A stretch of DNA of 64,000 nt from Arthrobacter jinronghuae (lineage in GTDB: Bacteria > Actinomycetota > Actinomycetes > Actinomycetales > Micrococcaceae), in NCBI RefSeq assembly GCF_025244825.1, contig NZ_CP104263.1, forward strand, positions 1,364,001-1,428,000, read 5' to 3'. The notes under the pieces are model-generated. The model was not told the DNA's origin, did no database searches, and worked only from the letters and a program-made list of their open reading frames with translations. Below, piece by piece: positions 15,345-33,567 of the stretch. Position numbers and translations under genes: made by a program. Within the stretch, counting starts at the first letter, position 1, and each line of letters opens with the position of its first letter.

Positions 15345-17606
15345 ATGCCTGAAACACCTTCAGCTTCCAACGAGCTGGAACACGAGCGTCAGTACGTCGC
15401 CGGTCTGTACTCACGTCTCGATGAGCTGCGTGAGGAAAAGCGGGAACAGCTGGCCGCAATCCGGCGCAGCCACTCCTCGGGTTCACACCAGAACCGTTCC
15501 GAGCGGGATGCCTTCGCCACCATGTACGAGGACCGCCTCGCGCAGCTGAATGCCGTCGACGACCGGCTCGTGTTCGGCCGCCTGGACCTCGACGACGGCG
15601 AAGAACGTTACATCGGCCGCATCGGCCTTTCGACGTCGGAGCTGCAGCGCCTGATGGTCGATTGGCGCGCACCCGAAGCCGGCACCTTCTATCAGGCAAC
15701 CGCTTTCGAGCGCCAGGGCGTACGACGCCGCCGACACCTGATCCTGAAGGGCCGCGACGTGCAGGCCATCGAGGATGACGTGCTGGACTACTCCATGCTG
15801 GAAGAAGGCGAAGCCCTCCAGGGCGAAGGTGCCCTCCTCGCTGCATTGAACTCCAAGCGGACCGGGCAGATGTCCGACATCGTGGGCACCATCCAGGCCG
15901 AACAGGACCGCATCATCCGGGCTCCGCTGTCCGGCACCCTGGTGGTCCAGGGCGGTCCCGGTACGGGCAAGACCGCCGTGGCGCTGCACCGCGCCGCGTA
16001 CCTGCTTTACACGCACCGGGAACGGCTGAAGTCCGCCGGTGTGCTGCTGGTGGGGCCGTCCAACGCCTTCATCCGGTACATCGAACGGGTGCTGCCCTCG
16101 CTAGGCGAGACCGGCGTCGTGATGTCCAGCCTGGGGCAGCTGATGCCCGGCATCGTCGCCGCGCATGAAGAGGACCCGGCCGTCGCCGAGGTCAAGGGCC
16201 GGCTGTACATGGCCGACGTCGTCGCGCGTGCGGTTGCCAACCGCCAGCGCCTGCCGCGCGAGCCGCGGAAGCTGAACGTCGAAGGCACCATCCTCACGCT
16301 GACTCCCAAGCAGGTGCAGCGTGCCCGTGACAAGGCCCGCGCCACCGGCAAGCCCCACAACGAAGCACGTGTCACCTTCGTGAAGATCCTGCTGCGCGAA
16401 CTGACCGAGCAGCTGACCGAACAGCTCGAGGAATCGGCCGGAGCCGGGAACAGTACCGACCGGGCCTACCTCGCAGAGGACGTCCGCAGTGCCCGTGACG
16501 TGCGCGTGGCACTGAACCTGTGCTGGATGCCGCTGACCCCGGAGAAGCTCATCACCGAGCTGTTCAGCAAGCCCGGGCACCTTGAATCGGCCGCGCCGGA
16601 CCTCACCGACGCGGAACTGGACCTGCTGCGCCGCAGCCCCGACGCACCGTGGACAGAATCCGACGTGCCGCTGCTGGACGAGGCCGCCGAGCTCCTCGGC
16701 GAGCTTGACGCCTCCGCCGGCCGGGAGAACGCACTCCGTGAGGAACAGCGCAAGCGCGACCTCGCCAATGCCGAAAGCGCCATTGCCAATACGGAAGGCT
16801 TCCTCGAGGATTCCGGCGCTCACGGCATTCTGTCTGCGGAAGACCTGGCAGACCACAATGCGGTGGGGGAGCAGCGCCTGACCGCTGCCGACCGTGCCGC
16901 CGTCGACCGCACCTGGGCCTTCGGGCACATCGTGGTCGATGAAGCGCAGGAACTGTCCGCCATGCAGTGGCGGCTGCTGATGCGCCGGTGCCCGCTGAAG
17001 TCCTTCACCGTGGTCGGCGACATTGCCCAGACCAGCTCGGCTGCCGGGGCAACGTCCTGGCAGGCAGCACTGGATCCGTTCGTGGGGGAGCGGTGGACGC
17101 TCGAAGAGCTCACCGTGAACTACCGCACCCCTGCACAGATCGCCGAGGCCGCGGTACGCATGGCCAACGCTGCCGGTCTCGTGGTCTCCGCCCCGAAGGC
17201 CGTGCGCGAAGGACGGTGGGCGCCGTTCATTGACGAGGTGCCCGAAGACGGCCTGATCCAGCGCCTGCTGGATACCCTGCCCGATGACCTGGACGCGCTC
17301 GACGGCGGCCTGCTCGCCGTCATCGCCGAGGACCACCGGCTATCCGCAGTCCGCCGCGCACTGACCGAGGTGTACGGCGCCCGCGTGGGCTCCGGTGCCG
17401 GCGGCTTGGAGCAGGACATCGTGGTGACCTCGCCGCGGGAGGCGAAGGGCCTGGAGTTCGACGGCGTCGTCATCCTGGAACCGTCCGAGCTGCTTACCGC
17501 AGCAGCCGGCAAGGTGGGGGACCTGTATGTCGCCATGACGCGGCCCACGCAGCGGCTGCGTCTGATTGCTGCAGGCGGGATCCCGGCAGGCATTCCCGAA
17601 GACTGA
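15345..17606 (+). CDS. HelD/HelR-type RNA polymerase-associated ATPase (UvrD/Rep superfamily)
   Basis: The 753-residue protein has an N-terminal coiled-coil-like arm (LEHERQYVAGLYSRLDELRE), then the superfamily 1 ATPase. Walker A is GGPGTGKTA (residues 203-211), Walker B is HIVVDEAQELSAMQWRLL, then VVGDIAQTS, LTVNYRTPAQIA and VTSPREAKGLEFDGVVI near the end. The long N-terminal arm and the split helicase core are features of HelD proteins, which pull stalled RNA polymerase off DNA; actinobacterial HelR relatives protect against rifampicin. I see no rifamycin-associated element upstream. GAGAGGG precedes the ATG at 15345. True DNA helicase activity cannot be excluded. Confidence 0.85.
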   Translation: MPETPSASNELEHERQYVAGLYSRLDELREEKREQLAAIRRSHSSGSHQNRSERDAFATMYEDRLAQLNAVDDRLVFGRLDLDDGEERYIGRIGLSTSELQRLMVDWRAPEAGTFYQATAFERQGVRRRRHLILKGRDVQAIEDDVLDYSMLEEGEALQGEGALLAALNSKRTGQMSDIVGTIQAEQDRIIRAPLSGTLVVQGGPGTGKTAVALHRAAYLLYTHRERLKSAGVLLVGPSNAFIRYIERVLPSLGETGVVMSSLGQLMPGIVAAHEEDPAVAEVKGRLYMADVVARAVANRQRLPREPRKLNVEGTILTLTPKQVQRARDKARATGKPHNEARVTFVKILLRELTEQLTEQLEESAGAGNSTDRAYLAEDVRSARDVRVALNLCWMPLTPEKLITELFSKPGHLESAAPDLTDAELDLLRRSPDAPWTESDVPLLDEAAELLGELDASAGRENALREEQRKRDLANAESAIANTEGFLEDSGAHGILSAEDLADHNAVGEQRLTAADRAAVDRTWAFGHIVVDEAQELSAMQWRLLMRRCPLKSFTVVGDIAQTSSAAGATSWQAALDPFVGERWTLEELTVNYRTPAQIAEAAVRMANAAGLVVSAPKAVREGRWAPFIDEVPEDGLIQRLLDTLPDDLDALDGGLLAVIAEDHRLSAVRRALTEVYGARVGSGAGGLEQDIVVTSPREAKGLEFDGVVILEPSELLTAAAGKVGDLYVAMTRPTQRLRLIAAGGIPAGIPED

Positions 17607-17619
17607 TAATTTAGAAGGC

Positions 17620-18945
17620 GTGTCAGATAATATCGTGAACTCCGAGGGCCTCGGCGCCCAGCAGAATGATTCCTCCTTTGCCAACATCTGGCAGGAACTC
17701 CAGTGGCGAGGCCTTGTGCACGTCTCCACCGATGAGGCGGAACTGGAAAAACTTCTGGCCGGGGGACCGATCACGTATTACTGCGGCTTCGACCCGACGG
17801 CACCGAGCCTGCACCTGGGCAACCTGGTGCAGCTGCTCACCATGCGGCGCCTGCAGCTTGCCGGCCACCGGCCCCTCGCTCTGGTCGGCGGTTCCACCGG
17901 GTTGGTCGGGGATCCGCGCCCGACGGCGGAACGCACCATGAATACGAAGGAAACCGTTGGCGAGTGGGTCGGGTACCTCCAGGGACAGGTGCAGCGCTTC
18001 CTTAGCTTCGAGGGTGACAACGCCGCACGCATCGTGAACAACCTGGACTGGACCGCGCCGATGAGCGCCATCGATTTCCTGCGCGACGTCGGCAAGCACT
18101 TCCGGGTGGGCACGATGATCAAGAAGGAAATCGTCTCCTCGCGCCTGAACTCTGACGAAGGCATCAGCTACGCGGAGTTCAGCTACCAGGTCCTGCAAGG
18201 TATGGACTACCTCGAGCTCTTCCGCCAGTACAACTGCGTGCTGGAAACGGGCGGATCGGACCAGTGGGGCAACCTCACCAGCGGCACCGAGCTGGTCCGC
18301 AAGGTCGAGGGTAAGACAGTCCACGCGCTGGGCACCCCGCTGATCACCAACAGCGACGGCACCAAGTTCGGCAAGAGCGAGGGCAACGCGGTCTGGCTGG
18401 ACGGCACCATGACCAGCCCGTACGCCATGTACCAGTTCTGGCTCAACACCTCCGATACCGATGTGGTGGACCGGCTGAAGGTCTTTACCTTCATGAGCCG
18501 GGCACGCATTGAAGAGCTGGCGCGTGCCGTGGAGGAAGCGCCGCACAAGCGTGAGGCACAGCGAGCCCTGGCCTACGACGTGACGTCACTAATCCACGGC
18601 ACCGATGCGACCGACAAGGCAATTGCCGCTTCCGCCGCACTGTTCGGGCAGGGAGACCTGGCCGAACTCGACGAAGCTACCCTGAAAGCCGCGACGGAAC
18701 AGCTGCCGACGGCCGTAGTGTCCCCGGACTCCCTGGGCATCATCGACCTGCTTGTAGCCTCGAAGCTTTCCAAGACCAAGTCCGAAGCACGCCGCACGGT
18801 GTCCGAAGGCGGTGCCTACGTGAACAACATCAAGGTCACCGATGCCGATGCCGTAGTGAACTCGAAGGACCTGCTGCACGGCCGGTTCCTTGTCCTCCGG
18901 CGCGGAAAGCGGAACCTTGCAAGCGTTGAGGTCTCCGCCGTATAG
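17620..18945 (+). CDS. tyrS: Tyrosyl-tRNA synthetase
   Basis: TyrS charges tRNA-Tyr. The class I signatures are HLGN at residues 65-68 (HIGH equivalent) and KFGKS at 249-253 (KMSKS equivalent). A Rossmann core precedes a C-terminal S4 RNA-binding domain (IIDLLVASKLSKTKSEARRT and VNNIKV). The start is set at GTG 17620 (MSDNIVNSEG, 441 residues), although AGAAGG is very close to it; GTG 17635 is an alternative. The first 20 residues are variable. It lies 13 bases after the HelD-type gene and directly before the first rRNA operon. Confidence 0.94.
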   Translation: MSDNIVNSEGLGAQQNDSSFANIWQELQWRGLVHVSTDEAELEKLLAGGPITYYCGFDPTAPSLHLGNLVQLLTMRRLQLAGHRPLALVGGSTGLVGDPRPTAERTMNTKETVGEWVGYLQGQVQRFLSFEGDNAARIVNNLDWTAPMSAIDFLRDVGKHFRVGTMIKKEIVSSRLNSDEGISYAEFSYQVLQGMDYLELFRQYNCVLETGGSDQWGNLTSGTELVRKVEGKTVHALGTPLITNSDGTKFGKSEGNAVWLDGTMTSPYAMYQFWLNTSDTDVVDRLKVFTFMSRARIEELARAVEEAPHKREAQRALAYDVTSLIHGTDATDKAIAASAALFGQGDLAELDEATLKAATEQLPTAVVSPDSLGIIDLLVASKLSKTKSEARRTVSEGGAYVNNIKVTDADAVVNSKDLLHGRFLVLRRGKRNLASVEVSAV

Positions 18946-19140
18946 TTTTAATGCTTCCTTCGAGGAGGTCCTCCAGGGAGGTTCCAGATGAACTTCCGGA
19001 GGAACTCCCAGAGGGGAACAACGGGACCGCTTCGGCGGGAACCTGCAGGACTTCGGGCGGCCCTCGCCGGACAACGGCGGGGGTGCCGGCGCTGAAGAAG
19101 GGGATGAGCACGCTTGTGTGGCGGATCACCTCGATCCGGT
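18946..19140. other. Spacer between tyrS and rRNA operon 1
   Basis: No coding region is supported here. The first part is rich in AGGAGG-like purine blocks. It contains an imperfect stem (18976-18985 with 19001-19009, one bulged G) that may end tyrS transcription, though no T-tract follows. The rest holds nothing I recognise until the rRNA promoter. Confidence 0.5.
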
Positions 19141-19169
19141 TTGCAAGGACCGGAAGCGATGTGTAAAGT
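19141..19169 (+). promoter_or_regulatory. rRNA operon 1 promoter
   Basis: TTGCAA (19141-19146) and TAAAGT (19164-19169) are separated by 17 bases. The second operon has TTGCGG and TAAAGT at the same spacing, although the DNA upstream of the -10 is otherwise unrelated. Conservation of just these elements supports them as the core promoter. Confidence 0.7.
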
Positions 19170-19567
19170 TGCATGAGTCGCCGCGGCCGGGACGCTGGAA
19201 AAGCGCCCGAGCATGGCGGCCAAACCCCATCAGAAAACAGAGTCCAACCAGTGTGTTCCCCTCGCGGGGGCGGTGGAAAAGACTCCGGTTGCTGGTGGGT
19301 CCGGAACGGCGGAAACGCTTTTCCTGTAAAACATTGCAGCGAAGAAGAAAAGGAAAACATTGTTTTCCCGAGTATTTTCGGATTGCGTCTGTTGTTTGAG
19401 AACTCAATAGTGTGCCAAGTTTATTGATACCAATTTATTTTGATTGGTTGAACAGGCCGTTTCCGCCCACCCCGTGGGTAAGGGACGGTTTTTTTAGCCG
19501 GTTTCGAATTTAGTGCAGTGCCTGCAGCCAATTTTCCTTGGCTTCGGTGCTGTGTCTGTAACACATT
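19170..19567 (+). other. rRNA operon 1 leader with antitermination-like element
   Basis: This roughly 400-base untranslated leader is nearly identical to 27259-27656. At 19391-19412 it holds GTTGTTTGAGAACTCAATAG(TG). A near copy occurs at 21490-21511 in the 16S-23S spacer, so one element precedes each large rRNA. The placement suggests a Nus/boxA-type antitermination or processing site. Confidence 0.55.
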
Positions 19568-24763
<5,196 letters not shown>

Positions 24764-25032
24764 CACCACACCAGCACCTGGACGGACACGACTTCAAACG
24801 GTCCGTCAAAGTATAAAGGGTGTTGTAGATCATGCTGCTTGCGTCCACTATGTGGTTCCCGGACAACAACCGTTGGTTGCTGTGCCTGGAACACCGAACC
24901 ATTGCCCCTTGTCCAGGGGGCGGGTTCATATTTTTACCGCACTGCCCGGCACCCCTCTTTTGTGGGGTGGTTCCGGGGGAGTGTTGTAACCATTGTTTTC
25001 CCCTCCCGCCTTTGGTGGGTGCGGGTAGAAGG
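24764..25032 (+). other. 23S-5S spacer, operon 1
   Basis: A 269-base spacer without a gene. It includes a hairpin of CACCCC-type and GGGGTGG-type arms near 24950-24970. The loop of this hairpin is two bases longer than in operon 2. Confidence 0.7.
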
Positions 25033-25151
25033 GTTACGGCGGTCATAGCGTGGGGGAAACGCCCGGTCCCATTCCGAACCCGGAAGCTAAGACCCACAGC
25101 GCCGATGGTACTGCATCCGGGAGGATGTGGGAGAGTAGGTCACCGCCGGAC
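25033..25151 (+). rRNA. rrf: 5S ribosomal RNA, operon 1
   Basis: It starts GTTACGGCGGTCATAGCG and ends near GTCACCGCCGGAC. The two ends pair to form helix I, and the conserved CCCATTCCGAACCCGGAAG loop B/C segment is inside. About 119 bases. Confidence 0.95.
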
Positions 25152-25167
25152 AATATTTGAAGAGGTT

Positions 25168-25206
25168 GAGCCCGTACCAGTGTTGGTACGGGCTCTCCTT
25201 GTTTAA
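25168..25206 (+). terminator. rRNA operon 1 terminator
   Basis: GAGCCCGTACCA (25168-25179) and TGGTACGGGCTC (25184-25195) form a 12-bp perfect stem with a 4-base loop, followed by a T-rich tail (TCCTTGTTT). Confidence 0.93.
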
Positions 25207-25373
25207 CCAGGGAATGTCAATAAGAAATTTGGTCCCTGCCCGGCTTTCTACGAATATGGCAGATTTGCCTACCAGCGGCTTCGGATTCCACATACTGTGC
25301 CCAGCACAGGCCGAACTGGTTTCGGCATGGTCACTCGCGAGTCATCCCCAGGGATAGAAGCAGGAAGACCACT

Positions 25374-27146
25374 ATGAGCCAATATTCCTTTCCTTCCGGC
25401 CCGCGGCGTCGGCGGGCTCACGAGCGCCGGCTACGCAGGTCACTTTTAGGCACGGCGGCCGCTGCAGCGCTGCTGCTGGCACCGTTCGCGGCACCCGCGA
25501 ATGCCTCGTGGACAGAGCCGGACCCGAATGATCCGATGCCGGTAGCCGGCAGCAATGCGGAAGTCGTGACTACCATGCTCGGGCCCGCTCAAAGGGTACA
25601 GGCCTTCGTGGCTGACGATCCCACCCCGCCGGATCCATTGGCACCGTATCCGGAGGAGAACCCAGTGGGAGTGCCGGTGACCGGCCGGTTCGCGGGCATC
25701 ATTATCACCGAGGATGCCGGTGGCGGGATCGGGCAGATGTACTGCATCGACACAGCGGTGGAAACCATGGTCGGCATTGGCTACGTTCAGGGGGCCTGGG
25801 AGGAATCCAACGTAGCCAATATCGGCTACGTGAATTACGTCCTGAACAACTACTATCCTGCGAATCCCGCAGCGCCTGCGGGCTTAACCGCGAACGAGCA
25901 GGCTGCGGCGGTGCAGGGTGCGATCTGGTACTTCACCGACGGATACCTGGTCAATACAACGGAGACGGTCATCAGAGGCGCGGTTGAGGCCATCGTCGCC
26001 GACGCACAGGCCAACGGGCCCCTGGTGGAGCCGCCGCCACCGAATGTCACCGTTTCCCCGCCGGTTTCTGCGGGTCCGGCGGGAGGCATAGCGGGCCCGT
26101 TCACGGTCGCGTCGGAAGGAGCCGCGGAGGTTACGGTTTCCGTGCCGACCGGATACACCATGTTTGCCGACGCTGCGGCGACCATTCCCATCGAGAGCGG
26201 AAGCACAGTTCTTTCGGGAGCTCAGATCTGGGTGGCCGGCCCCCCGGGATCAACCGCTCCGGGAATCCTTAGCGCCCGCGCTTCCGTCACGGTCCAGACC
26301 GGCAATGTCTACCTCTACGACCAGGGCGATCCACTGTTGGACAACGCGCAACCCCTCATCCTCGCCGCGAGCACGGTGTTGGAAGCCACTGCCGAGGCAA
26401 CCGCGGAGTTCTTTGTACCGGGAGACCTCGTGGTGAACAAAACGTTTGCGGGAGAAGCGATAGGCAGCCAAGGTGCAATCGCGCTTACTGTCGACTGTGG
26501 CCCGGCGGGGTTGTTTAGCTTTGAGATCCCCGCAGGAACCACAGTTCCCGTCAGCGAAACGATCGTTGATCTTCCGGTGGGTGCAGTGTGCTCTCTCACC
26601 GAACCGGTCACGGGATCCACTACCGAGGTGACGGTGACTTCGACCGTCTCGGATCCGGTGACGATCACCGAGGGAGAGAATGTCCTCACAGTCACTAATA
26701 CGGTGGAATTCAACCCCGGGAGCCTGGTTGTGGCGAAAACCATCAGCGGCTCCGGAGCGGGCCTGCAGGAAGAGGTCGTGCTTCACATCCAGTGCGGTGA
26801 CGGACTGATCGACGAGATCTTCGTTATCCCCGAGGGGACTTCGGCGGATACCTTTACCCAGCGGTACGACGGCATCCCGGCGGGAACGGTGTGCCGGGTT
26901 ACGGAGCCGGCGTCCGGCGCCAATGAGGACGTCACCGTGGAATCGTCTGGTGCGGCGGAGGTAACCATCCTGCCCGGACAGTCCCAAACCGTCGGGGTGG
27001 TCAATGAATATGCACCGGTGCCGGTAACCGAACGGCTTCCGCGCACCGGGGCGGAAGACGCTACGCCCATGGTCATGGCAGCAGGTGGTGCAGTCCTGGC
27101 CGGATCGCTGTTGGTCCTGGGCTCCTTTCGGAGGCGCAGCAGCTAG
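25374..27146 (+). CDS. Thioester-domain surface protein with LPXTG-type sortase anchor
   Basis: The 590-residue protein starts with an Arg-rich n-region and hydrophobic core, with likely signal cleavage after ANA (residue 44). Its LRRSLLG could suit Tat or Sec. A thioester (TED) domain follows: YCID with Cys124 and AAVQGAIWYF with Gln181, the pair that forms the internal Cys-Gln thioester in Gram-positive adhesins binding host or surface amines. Two DUF5979-like beta domains follow (about 352-450 and 451-548), each starting PG(D/S)LVV and containing VC..TEP. The C-terminus is LPRTG (555-559), a hydrophobic stretch and FRRRSS. AGGAAG precedes the ATG. It is the only protein gene between two rRNA operons. 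Confidence 0.9.
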   Translation: MSQYSFPSGPRRRRAHERRLRRSLLGTAAAAALLLAPFAAPANASWTEPDPNDPMPVAGSNAEVVTTMLGPAQRVQAFVADDPTPPDPLAPYPEENPVGVPVTGRFAGIIITEDAGGGIGQMYCIDTAVETMVGIGYVQGAWEESNVANIGYVNYVLNNYYPANPAAPAGLTANEQAAAVQGAIWYFTDGYLVNTTETVIRGAVEAIVADAQANGPLVEPPPPNVTVSPPVSAGPAGGIAGPFTVASEGAAEVTVSVPTGYTMFADAAATIPIESGSTVLSGAQIWVAGPPGSTAPGILSARASVTVQTGNVYLYDQGDPLLDNAQPLILAASTVLEATAEATAEFFVPGDLVVNKTFAGEAIGSQGAIALTVDCGPAGLFSFEIPAGTTVPVSETIVDLPVGAVCSLTEPVTGSTTEVTVTSTVSDPVTITEGENVLTVTNTVEFNPGSLVVAKTISGSGAGLQEEVVLHIQCGDGLIDEIFVIPEGTSADTFTQRYDGIPAGTVCRVTEPASGANEDVTVESSGAAEVTILPGQSQTVGVVNEYAPVPVTERLPRTGAEDATPMVMAAGGAVLAGSLLVLGSFRRRSS

Positions 27147-27177
27147 TCCGGGGTTTCCTATAGTGGGAGGCTGATGG

Positions 27178-27219
27178 ATAGCCGGAGCCGGCGCCCGAGC
27201 GGGGGCCGGCTCCGGCTAT
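27178..27219. terminator. Hairpin after the surface-protein gene
   Basis: A perfect 15-bp inverted repeat (27178-27192 with 27205-27219) with a 12-base loop lies 31 bases after the stop codon and ends 10 bases before the -35 of rRNA promoter 2. There is no T-tract. It probably ends the surface-protein transcript and insulates the rRNA promoter. Confidence 0.7.
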
Positions 27220-27229
27220 GCCGGTCGAT

Positions 27230-27258
27230 TTGCGGCTCCGGGCAAACGCGTGTAAAGT
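27230..27258 (+). promoter_or_regulatory. rRNA operon 2 promoter
   Basis: TTGCGG (27230-27235) and TAAAGT (27253-27258) with a 17-base spacer. The long repeat begins at 27250, so the -35 lies in DNA unrelated to operon 1 yet is conserved. The two operons may therefore differ in strength. Confidence 0.7.
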
Positions 27259-27656
27259 TTTAGGAGTCGCCGCGGCCGGGACGCTGGAAAAGCGCCCGAG
27301 CATGGCGGCCAAACCCCATCAGAAAACAGAGTCCAACCAGTGTGTTCCCCTCGCGGGGGCGGTGGAAAAGACTCCGGTTGCTGCTGGGTCCGGAACGGCG
27401 GAAACGCTTTTCCTGTAAAACATTGCAGCGAAGAAGAAAAGGAAAACATTGTTTTCCCGAGTATTTTCGGATTGCGTCTGTTGTTTGAGAACTCAATAGT
27501 GTGCCAAGTTTATTGATACCAATTTATTTTGATTGGTTGAACAGGCCGTTTCCGCCCACCCCGTGGGTAAGGGACGGTTTTTTTAGCCGGTTTCGAATTT
27601 AGTGCAGTGCCTGCAGCCAATTTTCCTTGGCTTCGGTGCTGTGTCTGTAACACATT
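27259..27656 (+). other. rRNA operon 2 leader
   Basis: Nearly identical to the operon 1 leader, with the antitermination-like element at 27480-27501. It differs at the first bases after the -10 (27260-27263) and at one later position. Confidence 0.55.
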
Positions 27657-32852
<5,196 letters not shown>

Positions 32853-33119
32853 CACCACACCAGCACCTGGACGGACACGACTTCAAACGGTCCGTCAAAG
32901 TATAAAGGGTGTTGTAGATCATGCTGCTTGCGTCCACTATGTGGTTCCCGGACAACAACCGTTGGTTGCTGTGCCTGGAACACCGAACCATTGCCCCTTG
33001 TCCAGGGGGCGGGTTCACATTTTTACCGCACTGCCCGGCACCCCTCTTGTGGGGTGGTTCCGGGGGAGTGTTGTAACCATTGTTTTCCCCTCCCGCCTTT
33101 GGCGGGTGCGGGTAGAAGG
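32853..33119 (+). other. 23S-5S spacer, operon 2
   Basis: 267 bases, two fewer than in operon 1 because of a 2-base deletion in a hairpin loop near 33045, plus two substitutions. No gene. Confidence 0.7.
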
Positions 33120-33238
33120 GTTACGGCGGTCATAGCGTGGGGGAAACGCCCGGTCCCATTCCGAACCCGGAAGCTAAGACCCACAGCGCCGATGGTACTG
33201 CATCCGGGAGGATGTGGGAGAGTAGGTCACCGCCGGAC
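33120..33238 (+). rRNA. rrf: 5S ribosomal RNA, operon 2
   Basis: Identical to the operon 1 5S gene by eye, with the same complementary ends. Confidence 0.95.
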
Positions 33239-33254
33239 AATATTTGAAGAGGTT

Positions 33255-33293
33255 GAGCCCGTACCAGTGTTGGTACGGGCTCTCCTTGTTTAA
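33255..33293 (+). terminator. rRNA operon 2 terminator
   Basis: Same 12-bp stem and 4-base loop as the operon 1 terminator. The repeat ends just after its T-rich tail. Confidence 0.93.
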
Positions 33294-33567
33294 CAGCCAA
33301 CGTTGTGGGCGCGTGGCCCGGGGCGGCAGGTCGGCGTCGTGGTCCATGCCTGGACCGAGACGTTGTCCGGGGGGCCGTCGTGTCGAGACTCACTCGCTTA
33401 CCTGGCTCGAATGGGCGAGCAGAATCGGCGCCAGGCAGCGCACTGCACTAGAATTACCCAGAGGCATGATCGCCTCCCATAACTTTTACATCTTCATTAC
33501 AGGTACATAGTGACGAGCGACTGCAGTAATTCCGTTGGTCGGCTCACGACGAGAGGAACTCAGCAGC
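33294..33567. other. Spacer between rRNA operon 2 and the TPR gene
   Basis: A 274-base stretch with no supported gene. The promoter of the downstream gene should lie here, possibly in the AT-richer part at 33475-33515, but I cannot define -35 and -10 boxes with confidence. Confidence 0.4.

Noticed and set aside
24839-25206. Small open frames across the 23S-5S spacer and 5S gene
   Set aside because: They run through the structural 5S RNA and change between the two operons by a 2-base deletion, which no real coding gene would tolerate.
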